Assembly (NCBI RefSeq): GCF_006542685.1
Contig: NZ_AP019736.1
Span: 2,530,001 to 2,594,000, forward strand
Origin: Alistipes dispar
Lineage (GTDB): Bacteria > Bacteroidota > Bacteroidia > Bacteroidales > Rikenellaceae
Reading direction: 5' to 3'
Length of the DNA stretch: 64,000 nucleotides
Numbering within the stretch: the first letter of the stretch is position 1; every line of letters begins with the position of its first letter. The notes beneath the pieces are model-generated. The model had not been told where the DNA came from. It saw only the letters and a program-made list of their open reading frames with translations, and ran no database searches. Below are positions 8,008 through 17,825 of the stretch, in pieces. The position numbers and the translations under genes were made by a program.

Positions 8008-9147
8008 TTAGCGGGCGATCAGCCGGCGGAATTTCCGCACGAGACGTTGCCCGGGTGTGGGTTTTACGGTTCGTTTCAGCAATTCCGTGACGCTCGCCGC
8101 ACGGGGCAGCTCGCGGAAGAACTCTTCGCGGCGCGGGTGGGGTTCGACGCGTTCGAGGAATCCGCCGTTGCGGCCGCGCACCCGGTCGTCCCAGGGAAGC
8201 GGGCGGCACTCGGCGTCGGCCTCTTCGAAATGCCGGACGCCCTGCGGCGTGTTGAGCAACACGAGGCTCGCGCCGCGGTCGTCGTCGAATGCGGGCAGCA
8301 CGTTGCGGATGTTCCAGAAGTCGGCCAGCGTGATGTCGCTCCCGCTGCGGCCCGACTTGAACGGGCAGGCGTAACAGCTCGGGCGCAGCGTCAGCTCCGC
8401 GAGGAATGCGCGCATGTAAAGGTCCTCCCGGGCCGGGACGCGACGTTCGCCGCCGTCGGTGCGGACGGTGAAGTCGTAACGCCGCCAGCCCGAACGGCTC
8501 TTGTCGCGGAAATCGACGCCGAGAATCCGCCTTCCGCCCGCCGTTTCTTCCGTGTAACGGCGCCAGACGGCCGGGGAGGGAACCCCGTGGCAGAGGCATT
8601 CGACCGTGAGCAGTCGTTCCGGACGCTCTCCCCGGAGGAAGGCGTGAAGGCCCGCGATCTGGCAGGGCGTGCCCGAAAAGAGCACCCGCCGCCCTTCGCG
8701 CAGCAGCGCGGCGGCTTCGGCGTAACAGCCGTCCGTATCGCTCTGCACATATTTGGATTTGAGCAGCGGCTGCAACTCCTCCTCTTTTTCTGCCCTGCGG
8801 TGAGATACCCCTCCCCACGTCGGGACGAAGGCCGCGCCGAATACGACGCCTCCTTCGCGCAGCGTCCGCCGGGCGAGCAGCGAAAAGACGCCGCCCGAGG
8901 AGCCGGCCGCCCGTGCCGCCTCGTCCCGGTTGCGTGCCGCGAAGAGCCGCAGCGGGTCGTGCGGTGCGGAGGGATGCAGTCCGGGGCAGATGCGTTCGCA
9001 CAGGCCGCATCCGGTGCAGGCGTCCGCATCCGCCACGGGGTAGCGGAACCCTTCGGCGTCTTCCGTCATGCGGATGCACTTCGCGGGACACCGTTGCGCA
9101 CAGGCTCCGCAGCCGCAGCAGTCGCGTTTGTCGCGCAGGGAGAGCAT
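8008..9147 (-). CDS. FrhB/FdhB-like 4Fe-4S protein (coenzyme F420 hydrogenase beta-subunit family)
   Basis: A 379-residue protein. The N-terminal bacterial ferredoxin domain carries two 4Fe-4S motifs: CGCGACAQRCP (Cys11, 13, 16, 20) and CTGCGLCERICP (Cys44, 47, 50, 54). It is followed by the FrhB/FdhB N- and C-terminal domains (FSGTPCQIAGLHAFL; DFRDKSRSGWRRYDF; CYACPFKSGRSGSDITLADFW). In F420-using archaea the family reduces F420; in gut Bacteroidota it is found beside glycan genes, where a flavin-dependent redox step is suspected but not established. It is the first gene of the pair with the pyruvyl transferase. Confidence 0.88.
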   Translation of the reverse strand: MLSLRDKRDCCGCGACAQRCPAKCIRMTEDAEGFRYPVADADACTGCGLCERICPGLHPSAPHDPLRLFAARNRDEAARAAGSSGGVFSLLARRTLREGGVVFGAAFVPTWGGVSHRRAEKEEELQPLLKSKYVQSDTDGCYAEAAALLREGRRVLFSGTPCQIAGLHAFLRGERPERLLTVECLCHGVPSPAVWRRYTEETAGGRRILGVDFRDKSRSGWRRYDFTVRTDGGERRVPAREDLYMRAFLAELTLRPSCYACPFKSGRSGSDITLADFWNIRNVLPAFDDDRGASLVLLNTPQGVRHFEEADAECRPLPWDDRVRGRNGGFLERVEPHPRREEFFRELPRAASVTELLKRTVKPTPGQRLVRKFRRLIAR

Positions 9148-9511
9148 ATTATCGTAGAAAGGGCTGAATTTCTGTTCGAAGGTACGCTTTTTCCGGGATA
9201 TTTCCGTCTTCCGGGCCTAATTTTTTTTGCGTGACGCGGCGGGGCGGACTGCCGGCGTTGCGGACTGGCGGCGGCGATGCGGGCGTTTCCGTCATGGCGG
9301 GGGCCTTTTCGGAACGGCCGGACTGCGAGGGAAAAAACGGGCGGTTTCCGTCGTTCCGGGGCATCCGGCGGGAAGAAAAAAACGATAAATGCCTCGAATC
9401 GGGCCGAATGTGCCGGAAAGCCTTTGGGCAGGAACCGGAATTTTCGTAACTTGCAGTCGTTTTAGACGGGCGGTCTCGGAACGTCGAGGCTTCCGGACGC
9501 CGCCGCGAAAA
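9148..9511. other. intergenic region between the FrhB-like gene and tamB
   Basis: About 360 bp lie between two divergent genes. A weak promoter candidate for tamB is TTTG (9423-9426), a 20-bp spacer, then TAACTTGC (9447-9454). A TACCTTCG-like box on the minus strand (9177-9184) could serve the FrhB-like gene. A T8 run lies at 9222-9229. No convincing coding sequence is seen. Confidence 0.45.
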
Positions 9512-12500
9512 ATGCACAGGAGAAAAATCGTCAAATATACGCTCCGCACGCTGCTGGGCCTCGTCGCGGCGCTGGTCCTGATTCCCGCATCGCTCTATAT
9601 CCCTGCGGTGCAGGACTTCGTGCGCATCCGGGCGGAACGGTCCGTCGCCCGGTCGCTCGGCATGGAACTTTCGATCGGCCGCATCCGGCTCGCTTTTCCG
9701 CTCCGCCTGTCGGCGGACGACGTGCTGCTGAGACAGCGCGGGGACACGCTTGTCCGCTGCGGACGGCTGTCGCTCGACGTCGCCCTGCTGCCGCTGCTTC
9801 GCAGCCGGGCGGTGATCCGCAATTTCGAACTCGGGGATTTCGCGGCCCGTTACCGCGATTCCGTCGCGGGAACGGACATGCGTCTTGCGGCCGGAAGGCT
9901 CGGGGTGTATCTCGCCCGGGTCGATCTGAAGGCCGGGACGGCCGATGTCTTCCGGGTCGCGCTGGCGGACGGGGACGCGGCGATCGGCCTGGAGGTCCGG
10001 GAGACCGCGGAGGAGCGGCCCGACAGCGCGGCGGCCCTGCCGTGGAAGATCGCCGTAGGGCGGATTTCGGTGGCCAATACGGCCTTTCGGATGCGGACCT
10101 CGCCCGACCCCTCGGAGCTTTCCGTGCGGCTGGCCGAGGGCGAGGTGAACGACTGCCGCGTCGGACTGGACAGTGCGCGGGTCGAGGTGGCCGGCGTGCG
10201 ACTGACGCGCGGCGTGTACTCCTACGTTGCAGCGCCGTCCCGGGAGGTTGCACCGGAAGAGGGGAGCGCTTCGGAGCGCTCCGCGGAATTTGCGGCGAAA
10301 TCCGGCCCGGGACATGCTGCGGAAGATGCCGCAGAGGGTGCTGCCGGCGCGCCGCGACCCTGGACCGTCCGCGTGGGGCGCGTCGAACTGGCGGACAACC
10401 GTGCGGCCTACGGCACGATGGGGCATGCGCCTGCGGCGGGATTCGATCCGGAGGCGGTCTCTCTCTCGGCGCTCAATCTCACGCTCGATTCGGTGTATAA
10501 CCGGGGAGGCGACATCGCCCTGCGGATCGAACGGCTGGACTTCGCCGAGCGCAGCGGGCTGGCCGTGCGTTCGGCCTCGGGACGGTTCGTGAAGGACGGC
10601 GGGGCCGTGTCGCTGGAGGGCTTCCGTCTCGCCACGGCTTCGTCGCGGATCGACGCCGACGTGCAGGCGGGCCCCGGGGCGCTCGGACTGGCTCCCGCAG
10701 CGGAGATCGGGGCTGCGCTCCGCGCCGATCTCTCGACACGGGACATGCGGCTGCTGTTCCCTGTTCCGGAGGCGCTGGGCGACCGCGAGGTGAGCCTGTC
10801 GCTGACGGCCGCCGGGACATTGGCCGACCTGCGCCGGATCGGGCTGGAGCTCTCCGTGCCCGGGCATGGCGGCCTGCGGGCGGAAGGCAGGGCGAAGAAC
10901 CTGCCGGAAGGGCGGGCGGCGGCCGTTTCGGTCCGTTTCGAGGGGGATTTCCGCGAACTGGAGTTTCTCGAAGCGTTGCTGCCCGACACGGCGTTGCGCC
11001 GCCGCGTGGCGATTCCCGCGCGGATGACCCTGCGCGGCGCGGCGGAGCTGGACCGCGGTGCGGTGGCGGCGGATGCGGCGCTTGAGGTCGGCGGAGGCAG
11101 CCTCTCGGCCACGGGACGGCTCGATCCGGCGGCTGAGACCTACGAAGCGCGGGTGCGGTGCGACGGCTTCCCGCTCGGGGCGTTCCTGCCGGCCGATTCG
11201 CTCGGGACGGTCGATTTCGCGGCGGAGGCCCGCGGCGCGGGTTTCGATCCCTTCGCGCCGCAGACGACGGTCTCGGTGAGCGCCGGCGCGGAGCGTTTGG
11301 AGTATGCCGGACGCGATTTCGGCGGCATCGGGATCGACGCCGTGCTGGAGGACGGCCGCCTTTCGGGCCGGATCGCCGATCGCGACGAGGCGCTGCGTCT
11401 GGCGCTGGACCTCTCGGGAGAGGTGACCCGCGAGCGGCAGTCGGTACGGCTGGCGGGGCGTGTCGCGGAGTTCGATCTGACGGCGCTGGGCGTGACGCCG
11501 GACCGGATCGGCGGGACCTTCGGCCTCGACTTCCGCGCCTCGGCCTCGCAGGAGGGAACCTATGCCGCCTCGCTGGCGCTGGACAGTATCGGGATACGCA
11601 ACGGATACCGTACCGACCGCATCCGTCCCACGAGCGTGGCCGTCGGGGCCGACACGGCGTCGGTCCGGGCCGAGGTCCGGTCCGGGGATTTCGTACTGAC
11701 GCTCTCGGCCCCCGCGTCGCCCGATTCGCTCCTCGCGGCCGCAGCGCGCGCCTCGGAGACGTTGCGGCGGCAGTTGCGGGAACAGGCGTTCGACATGGAG
11801 GAGCTGCAGGACGTGCTTCCGCGCTTCCGGTTGCAGGCCGAGGCCGGACGGAACAACATACTCAACAATTTTTTGCGGACGAAGGGCGCTTCGTTCCGGG
11901 GACTGCATGTCGCCGGAGCGAACGACGGCGCGGAGCCTTTGTCGCTTCGGATGCGTGTGGACGGACTGGACGCCGGGGGCGTCGTGCTGGACACCGTGGC
12001 GCTGGGGATCGCGCGGGAGGAGCGGCGGCTCGCGTACCGGCTCGGGGTGTCGAACGCCCCGGGGCACCTGGACCATGTGGCGCAGGCGGCGCTCTACGGG
12101 CATGTCGTGCGGAATACGGGGCAGGTGAATTTCCGGCAGCGGGACCGCGCGGGGCGCGAGGGTTTCCGCTTCGGGTTCGACGTGGAGTGGACCGATTCGC
12201 TGGTGCGTGCGGGCATGACGCCGCTGCATCCGCTCTTCGGCTCCGAACCCTGGGAGGTCAATGCGGGGAATTACGTCGAATACGGGTGGTACGACCGCCG
12301 CATAGCCGCCGATCTCGACATGCGGTGCGGCGAGGGGCGCTTCGCTCTCCGTTCGGTTCCGGCCGACGACGGTGAGGCGGAGTCCCTGCGGCTCGATGTC
12401 GCGGGCATCGGGATCGGAGCGGCGCTCGGGATGCTCCCGGCGCCTCCGCCCGTGGACGGCGTGCTGGGTGCGGGCGTCGTGCTGGAGATGCGCTCCGACA

Positions 12501-14308
12501 GCCTTGCCGTCCGGGGCGACGTCTCGGTGACGGAGCTGTCGTACGGGAAGCAGCGGTTCGGCGACGTCGCCCTCGGCGTGCGCTACGGGCAGGGCCGGGG
12601 CCGGCGGGCCGATGCGCGGGTGACGCTCGACGGCAGCGAGGTGTTCGCCGCGCACGGCGACCTGCGCCCCGACCGCGACGAACCGCTGGACCTCACGCTG
12701 ACGGTCCCCGGATTCCCGTTGCAGCGCCTCGACGTCTTCCTGCCCGCGGATCTGTTGCGGCTGTCGGGCGAGGTGCAGGCCGCAATCCATGTGGGAGGCG
12801 CTCCGGAACGGCCGAAACTCGACGGCGGGGTGCGTTTCGCCGCGACCGACATGCGCGTGCCGATGATCGGGACTTCGTTCCGCCTCGCCTCCGACACGAT
12901 CCGGCTGCGCGACGGCCGCATGCTGTTCGACGACTATGCGCTGACCGGCCCGAACCGGAAGCCGCTTACGGTCGCCGGAACGGTCGATCTGTCGGATTTC
13001 GGCCGTGTCGCGGCCGACCTCGCGCTCCGGGCTTCCGACTTCCAGTTCGTCGATGTCGCGCGGCGGGAGCGCACGGCGGTCTATGGCAAGGCCTTTCTCG
13101 ATCTGGACGTGACGGCCAGGGGACCGGTCGATGCGCTCGTCGTCCGCGGCCGCGCCGCCCTGCTGGGAGGCACGGACATTTCGTATGTCATGCAGGACTC
13201 GCCGATGGAGGTCAGGGAGCGGCCGCAGAACGTCGTTACGTTCGTCTCGTTCCGCGAACTGGACGAGGAGCCGGCGGAGCCGGCGCCGCCGCGGGAAATG
13301 TCGGTCGGCGGGATGGACGTGCATCTGGACGTGGACATCAACGACGACGTGCGGGCCGGCGTGGACCTTTCGGCGGACGGCAGCAACCGGATCGACCTGC
13401 AGGGCGGCGGGAGTCTGACCTATACGATGAACCCGCTGGGCGATACGCGTCTTGCGGGCCGTTACGTCCTTTCGGGCGGCATGGTGCGCTACAATCCGCC
13501 CGTCATTTCGCAGAAAACCTTCAAAATACGTCCCGGCGGCTATGTGGAGTGGATGGGGGACATCGCCGATCCGACGTTCAGCCTGACGGCCGTGGAGACC
13601 GTCCGGGCCAGCGTCTCGTCGGACGGGCAGAACAACCGACCGGTGAATTTCGACATCTCGATCCGCATACGCAACACGCTCGCGGACCTTTCGGTGAGCT
13701 TCGACCTGGCGGCTCCCGAGGACCTCGCCATGCAGAACGAGCTCAACTCGCTGACGGCCGAACAGCGGGCCAGCCAGGCGATGAACCTGTTGATATACAA
13801 CACTTATTCGGGTCCGGGGTCGTCGGCGACGGTCTCTTCCGAGAATCCGCTCAACTCGTTCATACAGAAGGAACTGAATCAGTGGGCGCAGAACAGCCTG
13901 AAAGGCGTGGACCTTTCGTTCGGCATCGACTCCTACGGCGAGGACGATCCCAACGGACAGCGCACGGACTACTCCTACCGTCTGTCGAAGAGTCTGTTCA
14001 GCGACCGCGTGCGGGCGGTCATCGGCGGGCGGTTCAGCACCGGCAACGACCCGTCGGAGAACCTCCGGGAAAATCTGATCGACGACATTTCGCTCGAATA
14101 CATGCTCACCAGGCGTGACAACATGTTCATCCGCCTGTTCCGCCATACGGGCTACGAGAGCATTCTCGAAGGGGAGATCACCGAGACCGGCGTGGGCTTC
14201 GTCATCCGCAAGAAGCTGCTCCGGCTGACCGATCTGTTCCGTCCGGCGAACCGGAAGGAGAAAAAGAAGGAGGAGGAGAAACGAGATGAGACCGCAGTGC
14301 ATGAATGA
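9512..14308 (+). CDS. tamB: translocation/assembly module TamB (DUF490/AsmA-like)
   Basis: A 1,598-residue protein with an N-terminal membrane anchor (residues about 8-30, LRTLLGLVAALVLIPASLYI). A very long repetitive beta-rich body follows, and the C-terminal DUF490 domain includes RLAGRYVLSGGMVRYNPP and FDISIRIRNTLADLSVSFDL. TamB bridges the periplasm as a beta-taco and works with an Omp85 partner in outer-membrane assembly and lipid transport. The start MHRRKIVKYTLRT at 9512 was chosen because the upstream 41 codons lack the anchor and cover the promoter region. The stop overlaps the tamL start by 8 bp. The C-terminal tail is highly charged (KEKKKEEEKRDE). Confidence 0.92.
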   Translation: MHRRKIVKYTLRTLLGLVAALVLIPASLYIPAVQDFVRIRAERSVARSLGMELSIGRIRLAFPLRLSADDVLLRQRGDTLVRCGRLSLDVALLPLLRSRAVIRNFELGDFAARYRDSVAGTDMRLAAGRLGVYLARVDLKAGTADVFRVALADGDAAIGLEVRETAEERPDSAAALPWKIAVGRISVANTAFRMRTSPDPSELSVRLAEGEVNDCRVGLDSARVEVAGVRLTRGVYSYVAAPSREVAPEEGSASERSAEFAAKSGPGHAAEDAAEGAAGAPRPWTVRVGRVELADNRAAYGTMGHAPAAGFDPEAVSLSALNLTLDSVYNRGGDIALRIERLDFAERSGLAVRSASGRFVKDGGAVSLEGFRLATASSRIDADVQAGPGALGLAPAAEIGAALRADLSTRDMRLLFPVPEALGDREVSLSLTAAGTLADLRRIGLELSVPGHGGLRAEGRAKNLPEGRAAAVSVRFEGDFRELEFLEALLPDTALRRRVAIPARMTLRGAAELDRGAVAADAALEVGGGSLSATGRLDPAAETYEARVRCDGFPLGAFLPADSLGTVDFAAEARGAGFDPFAPQTTVSVSAGAERLEYAGRDFGGIGIDAVLEDGRLSGRIADRDEALRLALDLSGEVTRERQSVRLAGRVAEFDLTALGVTPDRIGGTFGLDFRASASQEGTYAASLALDSIGIRNGYRTDRIRPTSVAVGADTASVRAEVRSGDFVLTLSAPASPDSLLAAAARASETLRRQLREQAFDMEELQDVLPRFRLQAEAGRNNILNNFLRTKGASFRGLHVAGANDGAEPLSLRMRVDGLDAGGVVLDTVALGIAREERRLAYRLGVSNAPGHLDHVAQAALYGHVVRNTGQVNFRQRDRAGREGFRFGFDVEWTDSLVRAGMTPLHPLFGSEPWEVNAGNYVEYGWYDRRIAADLDMRCGEGRFALRSVPADDGEAESLRLDVAGIGIGAALGMLPAPPPVDGVLGAGVVLEMRSDSLAVRGDVSVTELSYGKQRFGDVALGVRYGQGRGRRADARVTLDGSEVFAAHGDLRPDRDEPLDLTLTVPGFPLQRLDVFLPADLLRLSGEVQAAIHVGGAPERPKLDGGVRFAATDMRVPMIGTSFRLASDTIRLRDGRMLFDDYALTGPNRKPLTVAGTVDLSDFGRVAADLALRASDFQFVDVARRERTAVYGKAFLDLDVTARGPVDALVVRGRAALLGGTDISYVMQDSPMEVRERPQNVVTFVSFRELDEEPAEPAPPREMSVGGMDVHLDVDINDDVRAGVDLSADGSNRIDLQGGGSLTYTMNPLGDTRLAGRYVLSGGMVRYNPPVISQKTFKIRPGGYVEWMGDIADPTFSLTAVETVRASVSSDGQNNRPVNFDISIRIRNTLADLSVSFDLAAPEDLAMQNELNSLTAEQRASQAMNLLIYNTYSGPGSSATVSSENPLNSFIQKELNQWAQNSLKGVDLSFGIDSYGEDDPNGQRTDYSYRLSKSLFSDRVRAVIGGRFSTGNDPSENLRENLIDDISLEYMLTRRDNMFIRLFRHTGYESILEGEITETGVGFVIRKKLLRLTDLFRPANRKEKKKEEEKRDETAVHE

Positions 14309-16613
14309 CCGCCCGATACTCCGCACGGCCGCCGTGGCGCTGGCCCTCGCGTTTGCGGCCGCCTGCTCCACGACGCGGCGGCTGGCGTCGGACGAGGTGC
14401 TCTACACGGGCGTCGGAAAAATCCGCATCGAACCCGACTCGGGCGTTACGGTCTCTCCGGCGGCCGCTTCGGCGGCCCGGGAACCGCTTTCGGTAGCTCC
14501 GAACAATCCGCTTTACAGCCCTTATGTGCGGACGCCGCTGCCGATCGGACTGTGGGCTTACAATTACCTCTACACGCCTCGGGAGAAGGGTTTCAAATAC
14601 TGGTTCTACAAGCGGTTGGCCAAGGAGCCGGTGCTGATTTCGAAGGTGCAGCCTTCGCTGCGGGCGAAGGTCGCGGAGCAGGCGCTCGAAAACCACGGCT
14701 ATTTCGGCTCCCGGGCCGCGGATACGCTGCTCTACCGCAAGCGGGGGCGGAAGGCCCGGGTGAGCTACCGTCTCCGCGTGGCGCCGCCGTGGCATTACGA
14801 GGGGATCGCCTATCCGACGGCGGGCGGTGCGCTGCAACCGCTCCTCGACAGCCTTCGCTCCACTTCGCTGTTGCGCGAAGGGGCGCAGTACAATCTGGAT
14901 ACGCTGACGCTCGAACGCCGGCGGATGGCGCAGTCGCTCCGCGAACGGGGGTATTACTATTTCCGGCCCGAGTACCTCGAATACCAGGCTGACACGACCC
15001 TTTCGCCGCGCGGGGTCGCGCTGCGCCTGAACCTCAAATCCGATGCGCCGGTCGTGGCGCTCAAACCCTACCGTGTGGGCAAGGTGACGGTCCGGCTGAC
15101 CGACCCGAAACCCGGCAGACCCGATACGCTTCGTCTGCGGGGAGCGGAGGTCATCGCGCAGCGGCCGATGCGGATCCGGCCCCGGCTGCTCTCCCGGGCG
15201 CTGACGCTCGAACGCGGGGAGCTGTTCACCGTCGGGGCTCAGGACCGCACGCTGACCAATCTGAACAAGCTGGGCGTTTTCCGGTCGGTCTCGCTGAATG
15301 TCGCGCCGGTCGATTCGCTGCGGGGCTCCGACACGCTCGATGTCGGAATCGACGCCCGCTTCGACTATCCGCTCGAAGCGGCCCTTGAAACGGACGTCAC
15401 CTCCAAGTCGAACAGCTTCCTCGGCCCCGGCATCGCCTTCAAGGTCAGCAACAACAATCTGTTCCGGGGCGGCGAGGTGCTGTCGGTGGCGCTCAACGGT
15501 TCGTACGAATGGCAGACGGGCAACAAACGTTCGGGCGGCCGTTCTTCGCAGCTCAACTCCTACGAGTTGGGGCTCAATGCGACGCTCAACGTCCCGCGGC
15601 TGCTCGTGCCGCAGTCGATGCTGCGCCGGCAGCGCTATCCCGGGAGCACCTCCTTCCAGCTCGGGGCGGACCTGATGAACCGGCCCGACTTTTTCCGGCT
15701 CGTGGCGTTCAGCGGGTCGATGGGCTACAACTTCCGGACCTCGCCGTACAGCCGCCATGCGCTGACGCTCTTCAAGCTGACCTACAACAAGCTGCTGCAC
15801 ACGACCGAGGAGTTCGACCGCACGATGGACGAGAATCCGGCCATCGCCATGAGTTTCCGCAACCAGTTCGTGCCTTCGATCGGCTATACCTACACTTTCG
15901 ACCGGACCTACGGCGCCGCGGGCAATCGCCGCCTCGTCTGGCAGAACAGCTTCACGTCGGCGGGCAACCTGCTCGCGGGCGTGCTGCGGGCTTTCGGCGA
16001 GAAGCAGCCGCAGGAGTTGTTCGGCAACCGCTTCTCGCAGTTCGTCAAGGAGGTCAGCGAGCTGAAATTCTACCACCGCATCGGACGGCGGAACAACTGG
16101 CTGGCCGCACGGCTGTTGATCGGGGTGGGGTATGCCTACGGCAATTCCGAGGTGATGCCTTACAGCGAGCAGTTCTACATCGGAGGCGCCAACAGCATCC
16201 GGGCCTTCACGATCCGTTCGATCGGCCCGGGAAGCTACCGTCCGCCCGCCGGCGACCGCAACGGCTATCTGGACCAGACGGGCGATTTCAAGCTGGAGGC
16301 CAACGTAGAATACCGTTTCGCCATTCTGGGCAAGCTGGGCGGGGCCGTGTTCCTCGACGCCGGAAACGTCTGGCTGCTGAAAAAGGACCCCAAGCGTCCG
16401 GGAGCCGAACTGAAATGGAAGGGGCTGCTCGACGAGATCGCCCTGGGAACCGGCTTCGGTCTGCGGTACGACATCAGCTATCTGGTCATCCGCGCCGATC
16501 TGGGGATCGGGCTGCATACGCCCTGTCCGGATCCCGACAAGCGGGGGTATTACAACCTGTCCAGCTTCCGCGACGGGCTGGGTTTCCATCTGGCCATCGG
16601 CTATCCCTTCTGA
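14301..16613 (+). CDS. tamL: TamL: lipoprotein-type TamA/BamA family outer-membrane protein
   Basis: A 770-residue Omp85-family protein that starts with a lipoprotein signal (MNDRPILRTAAVALALAFAAAC, with Cys22 as the lipidated residue). POTRA domains fill roughly the first half, followed by a 16-strand barrel. The loop-6 signature appears as GGANSIRAF, and the protein ends in HLAIGYPF, a typical aromatic-terminated strand. In Bacteroidota the TamA partner of TamB is a lipoprotein called TamL, which fits this sequence and its 8-bp overlap with tamB. An ATG at 14286 is possible but would put six residues before the signal. It probably inserts or remodels outer-membrane components together with TamB. 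Confidence 0.92.
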   Translation: MNDRPILRTAAVALALAFAAACSTTRRLASDEVLYTGVGKIRIEPDSGVTVSPAAASAAREPLSVAPNNPLYSPYVRTPLPIGLWAYNYLYTPREKGFKYWFYKRLAKEPVLISKVQPSLRAKVAEQALENHGYFGSRAADTLLYRKRGRKARVSYRLRVAPPWHYEGIAYPTAGGALQPLLDSLRSTSLLREGAQYNLDTLTLERRRMAQSLRERGYYYFRPEYLEYQADTTLSPRGVALRLNLKSDAPVVALKPYRVGKVTVRLTDPKPGRPDTLRLRGAEVIAQRPMRIRPRLLSRALTLERGELFTVGAQDRTLTNLNKLGVFRSVSLNVAPVDSLRGSDTLDVGIDARFDYPLEAALETDVTSKSNSFLGPGIAFKVSNNNLFRGGEVLSVALNGSYEWQTGNKRSGGRSSQLNSYELGLNATLNVPRLLVPQSMLRRQRYPGSTSFQLGADLMNRPDFFRLVAFSGSMGYNFRTSPYSRHALTLFKLTYNKLLHTTEEFDRTMDENPAIAMSFRNQFVPSIGYTYTFDRTYGAAGNRRLVWQNSFTSAGNLLAGVLRAFGEKQPQELFGNRFSQFVKEVSELKFYHRIGRRNNWLAARLLIGVGYAYGNSEVMPYSEQFYIGGANSIRAFTIRSIGPGSYRPPAGDRNGYLDQTGDFKLEANVEYRFAILGKLGGAVFLDAGNVWLLKKDPKRPGAELKWKGLLDEIALGTGFGLRYDISYLVIRADLGIGLHTPCPDPDKRGYYNLSSFRDGLGFHLAIGYPF

Positions 16614-16632
16614 TTCCGCAATACGACACGTC

Positions 16633-17652
16633 ATGAAAAACAACCTGCTGACCGAACAGCTCGTCTATAACGGCGAGAGCCGCACGAAGACGCACATCCA
16701 CCTGATCCGCTATTCGCCTTCGGGGTTCGAGGAGAGCCTCTGCGACGACTTCGCGGCCGCCGTGACGGCTGCGGCCCCTTCCGACAAACTCTGGGTCCGG
16801 GTTCACGGGCTGGAAGACGCCGCCTGCATCCAGGAGGTCTGCACCCGTTTCGGGGTCGATTTTCTGGTCGTGCAGGACATTCTCAACGTGGAGCATCCGA
16901 GCAAGGTCGAGGTTTACGACGATTTCAATTTCGTGGTTTCGAGCGTCTTCGTCGGCGAACGGGTCGTGCGCGTCCGGCTCGTGCAGGGGCCGAATGTCGT
17001 GCTGAGTTTCACCGAGGGGGAGTCGTCGTTCTACGACGACGTGGCGGAGGCTCTGCGGCGGAACGTGCTGAAGATACGTTCCCGTTCGTCGGACTATCTC
17101 TTTTCGGTGATGATAAACGAGCTGACGGCGAACTATATTTCGGTGGCCATGTCGATCGGCGACGATCTGGAGGATCTGGAGTCCGAGCTGATCGCGGCGG
17201 CCGACGGCCGCGGTATCGGAGGCCGGCTGCAGATACACCGCCGCCGGTATATGGACCTCAAGCGCGTCGTGCTGCCGCTCCGGGACCAGTACACCAAACT
17301 GCTGCGTTCGGACGCCGGACTGATCCATGCGGCCAACCGTCCCTTTTTCAATGACGTGAACGACCACTTGCAGAACGCCTCGCAGCTCATCGACGGCTGC
17401 CGGGAAACCCTTTCGTCGCTCATGGACCTCTACACGGCCAACAACGACATGCGGATGAACGACATCATGAAGCGGCTGACGATCGTTTCGACGATCTTCA
17501 TTCCGCTGACCTTTCTGGTCGGCGTCTGGGGGATGAATTTCCGCCACATGCCCGAATTGGAGTGGCGGCACGGTTATGCCGTGGCGTGGGGCGTGATGCT
17601 GGCGGTGGGGGCTGCGGCCTACTTCGTTTTCCGGACCAAGCGGTGGCGGTAG
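16633..17652 (+). CDS. corA: CorA family magnesium/cobalt transporter
   Basis: A 339-residue CorA channel. It has the cytoplasmic alpha/beta domain, a long coiled helical stalk, and two C-terminal transmembrane helices joined by the diagnostic GMN motif (LVGVWGMNFRHMPELEW). The basic C-terminus (TKRWR) is typical of the family. The pentamer conducts Mg2+ into the cytoplasm. The gene begins 19 bp after tamL and has no promoter of its own that I can see, so it is probably co-transcribed with tamB-tamL. A strong hairpin follows the stop by about 100 bp. Confidence 0.94.
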   Translation: MKNNLLTEQLVYNGESRTKTHIHLIRYSPSGFEESLCDDFAAAVTAAAPSDKLWVRVHGLEDAACIQEVCTRFGVDFLVVQDILNVEHPSKVEVYDDFNFVVSSVFVGERVVRVRLVQGPNVVLSFTEGESSFYDDVAEALRRNVLKIRSRSSDYLFSVMINELTANYISVAMSIGDDLEDLESELIAAADGRGIGGRLQIHRRRYMDLKRVVLPLRDQYTKLLRSDAGLIHAANRPFFNDVNDHLQNASQLIDGCRETLSSLMDLYTANNDMRMNDIMKRLTIVSTIFIPLTFLVGVWGMNFRHMPELEWRHGYAVAWGVMLAVGAAAYFVFRTKRWR

Positions 17653-17758
17653 GCGGAGGCTTTTTCCGGGACCGGGCTGGCGCGCCGTCACTCCGAATGA
17701 CAAGGGAGGTCCGGGCTGGTATAGCTGCCGTTGGTCGAGGGGCCCGGTTTGGCCATGC

Positions 17759-17801
17759 GAACGGCCGGGAAAGGGATGGTCAGACCCTTTCCCGGCCGTT
17801 C
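17759..17801. terminator. bidirectional terminator between corA and the GH38 gene
   Basis: A perfect 17-bp inverted repeat (arms 17759-17775 and 17785-17801, core ACGGCCGGGAAAGGG) with a 9-nt loop, placed between two convergent genes. Confidence 0.75.
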
Positions 17802-17825
17802 ATCGGTGTTTAGATATGGTGCGGA

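Noticed and set aside
9149..14371. A very long open frame (1,740 codons) on the minus strand opposite tamB
   Set aside because: It is the antisense shadow of a GC-rich gene; its translation is rich in Arg, His and Pro with no family signal, while the plus strand reads as a clear TamB.
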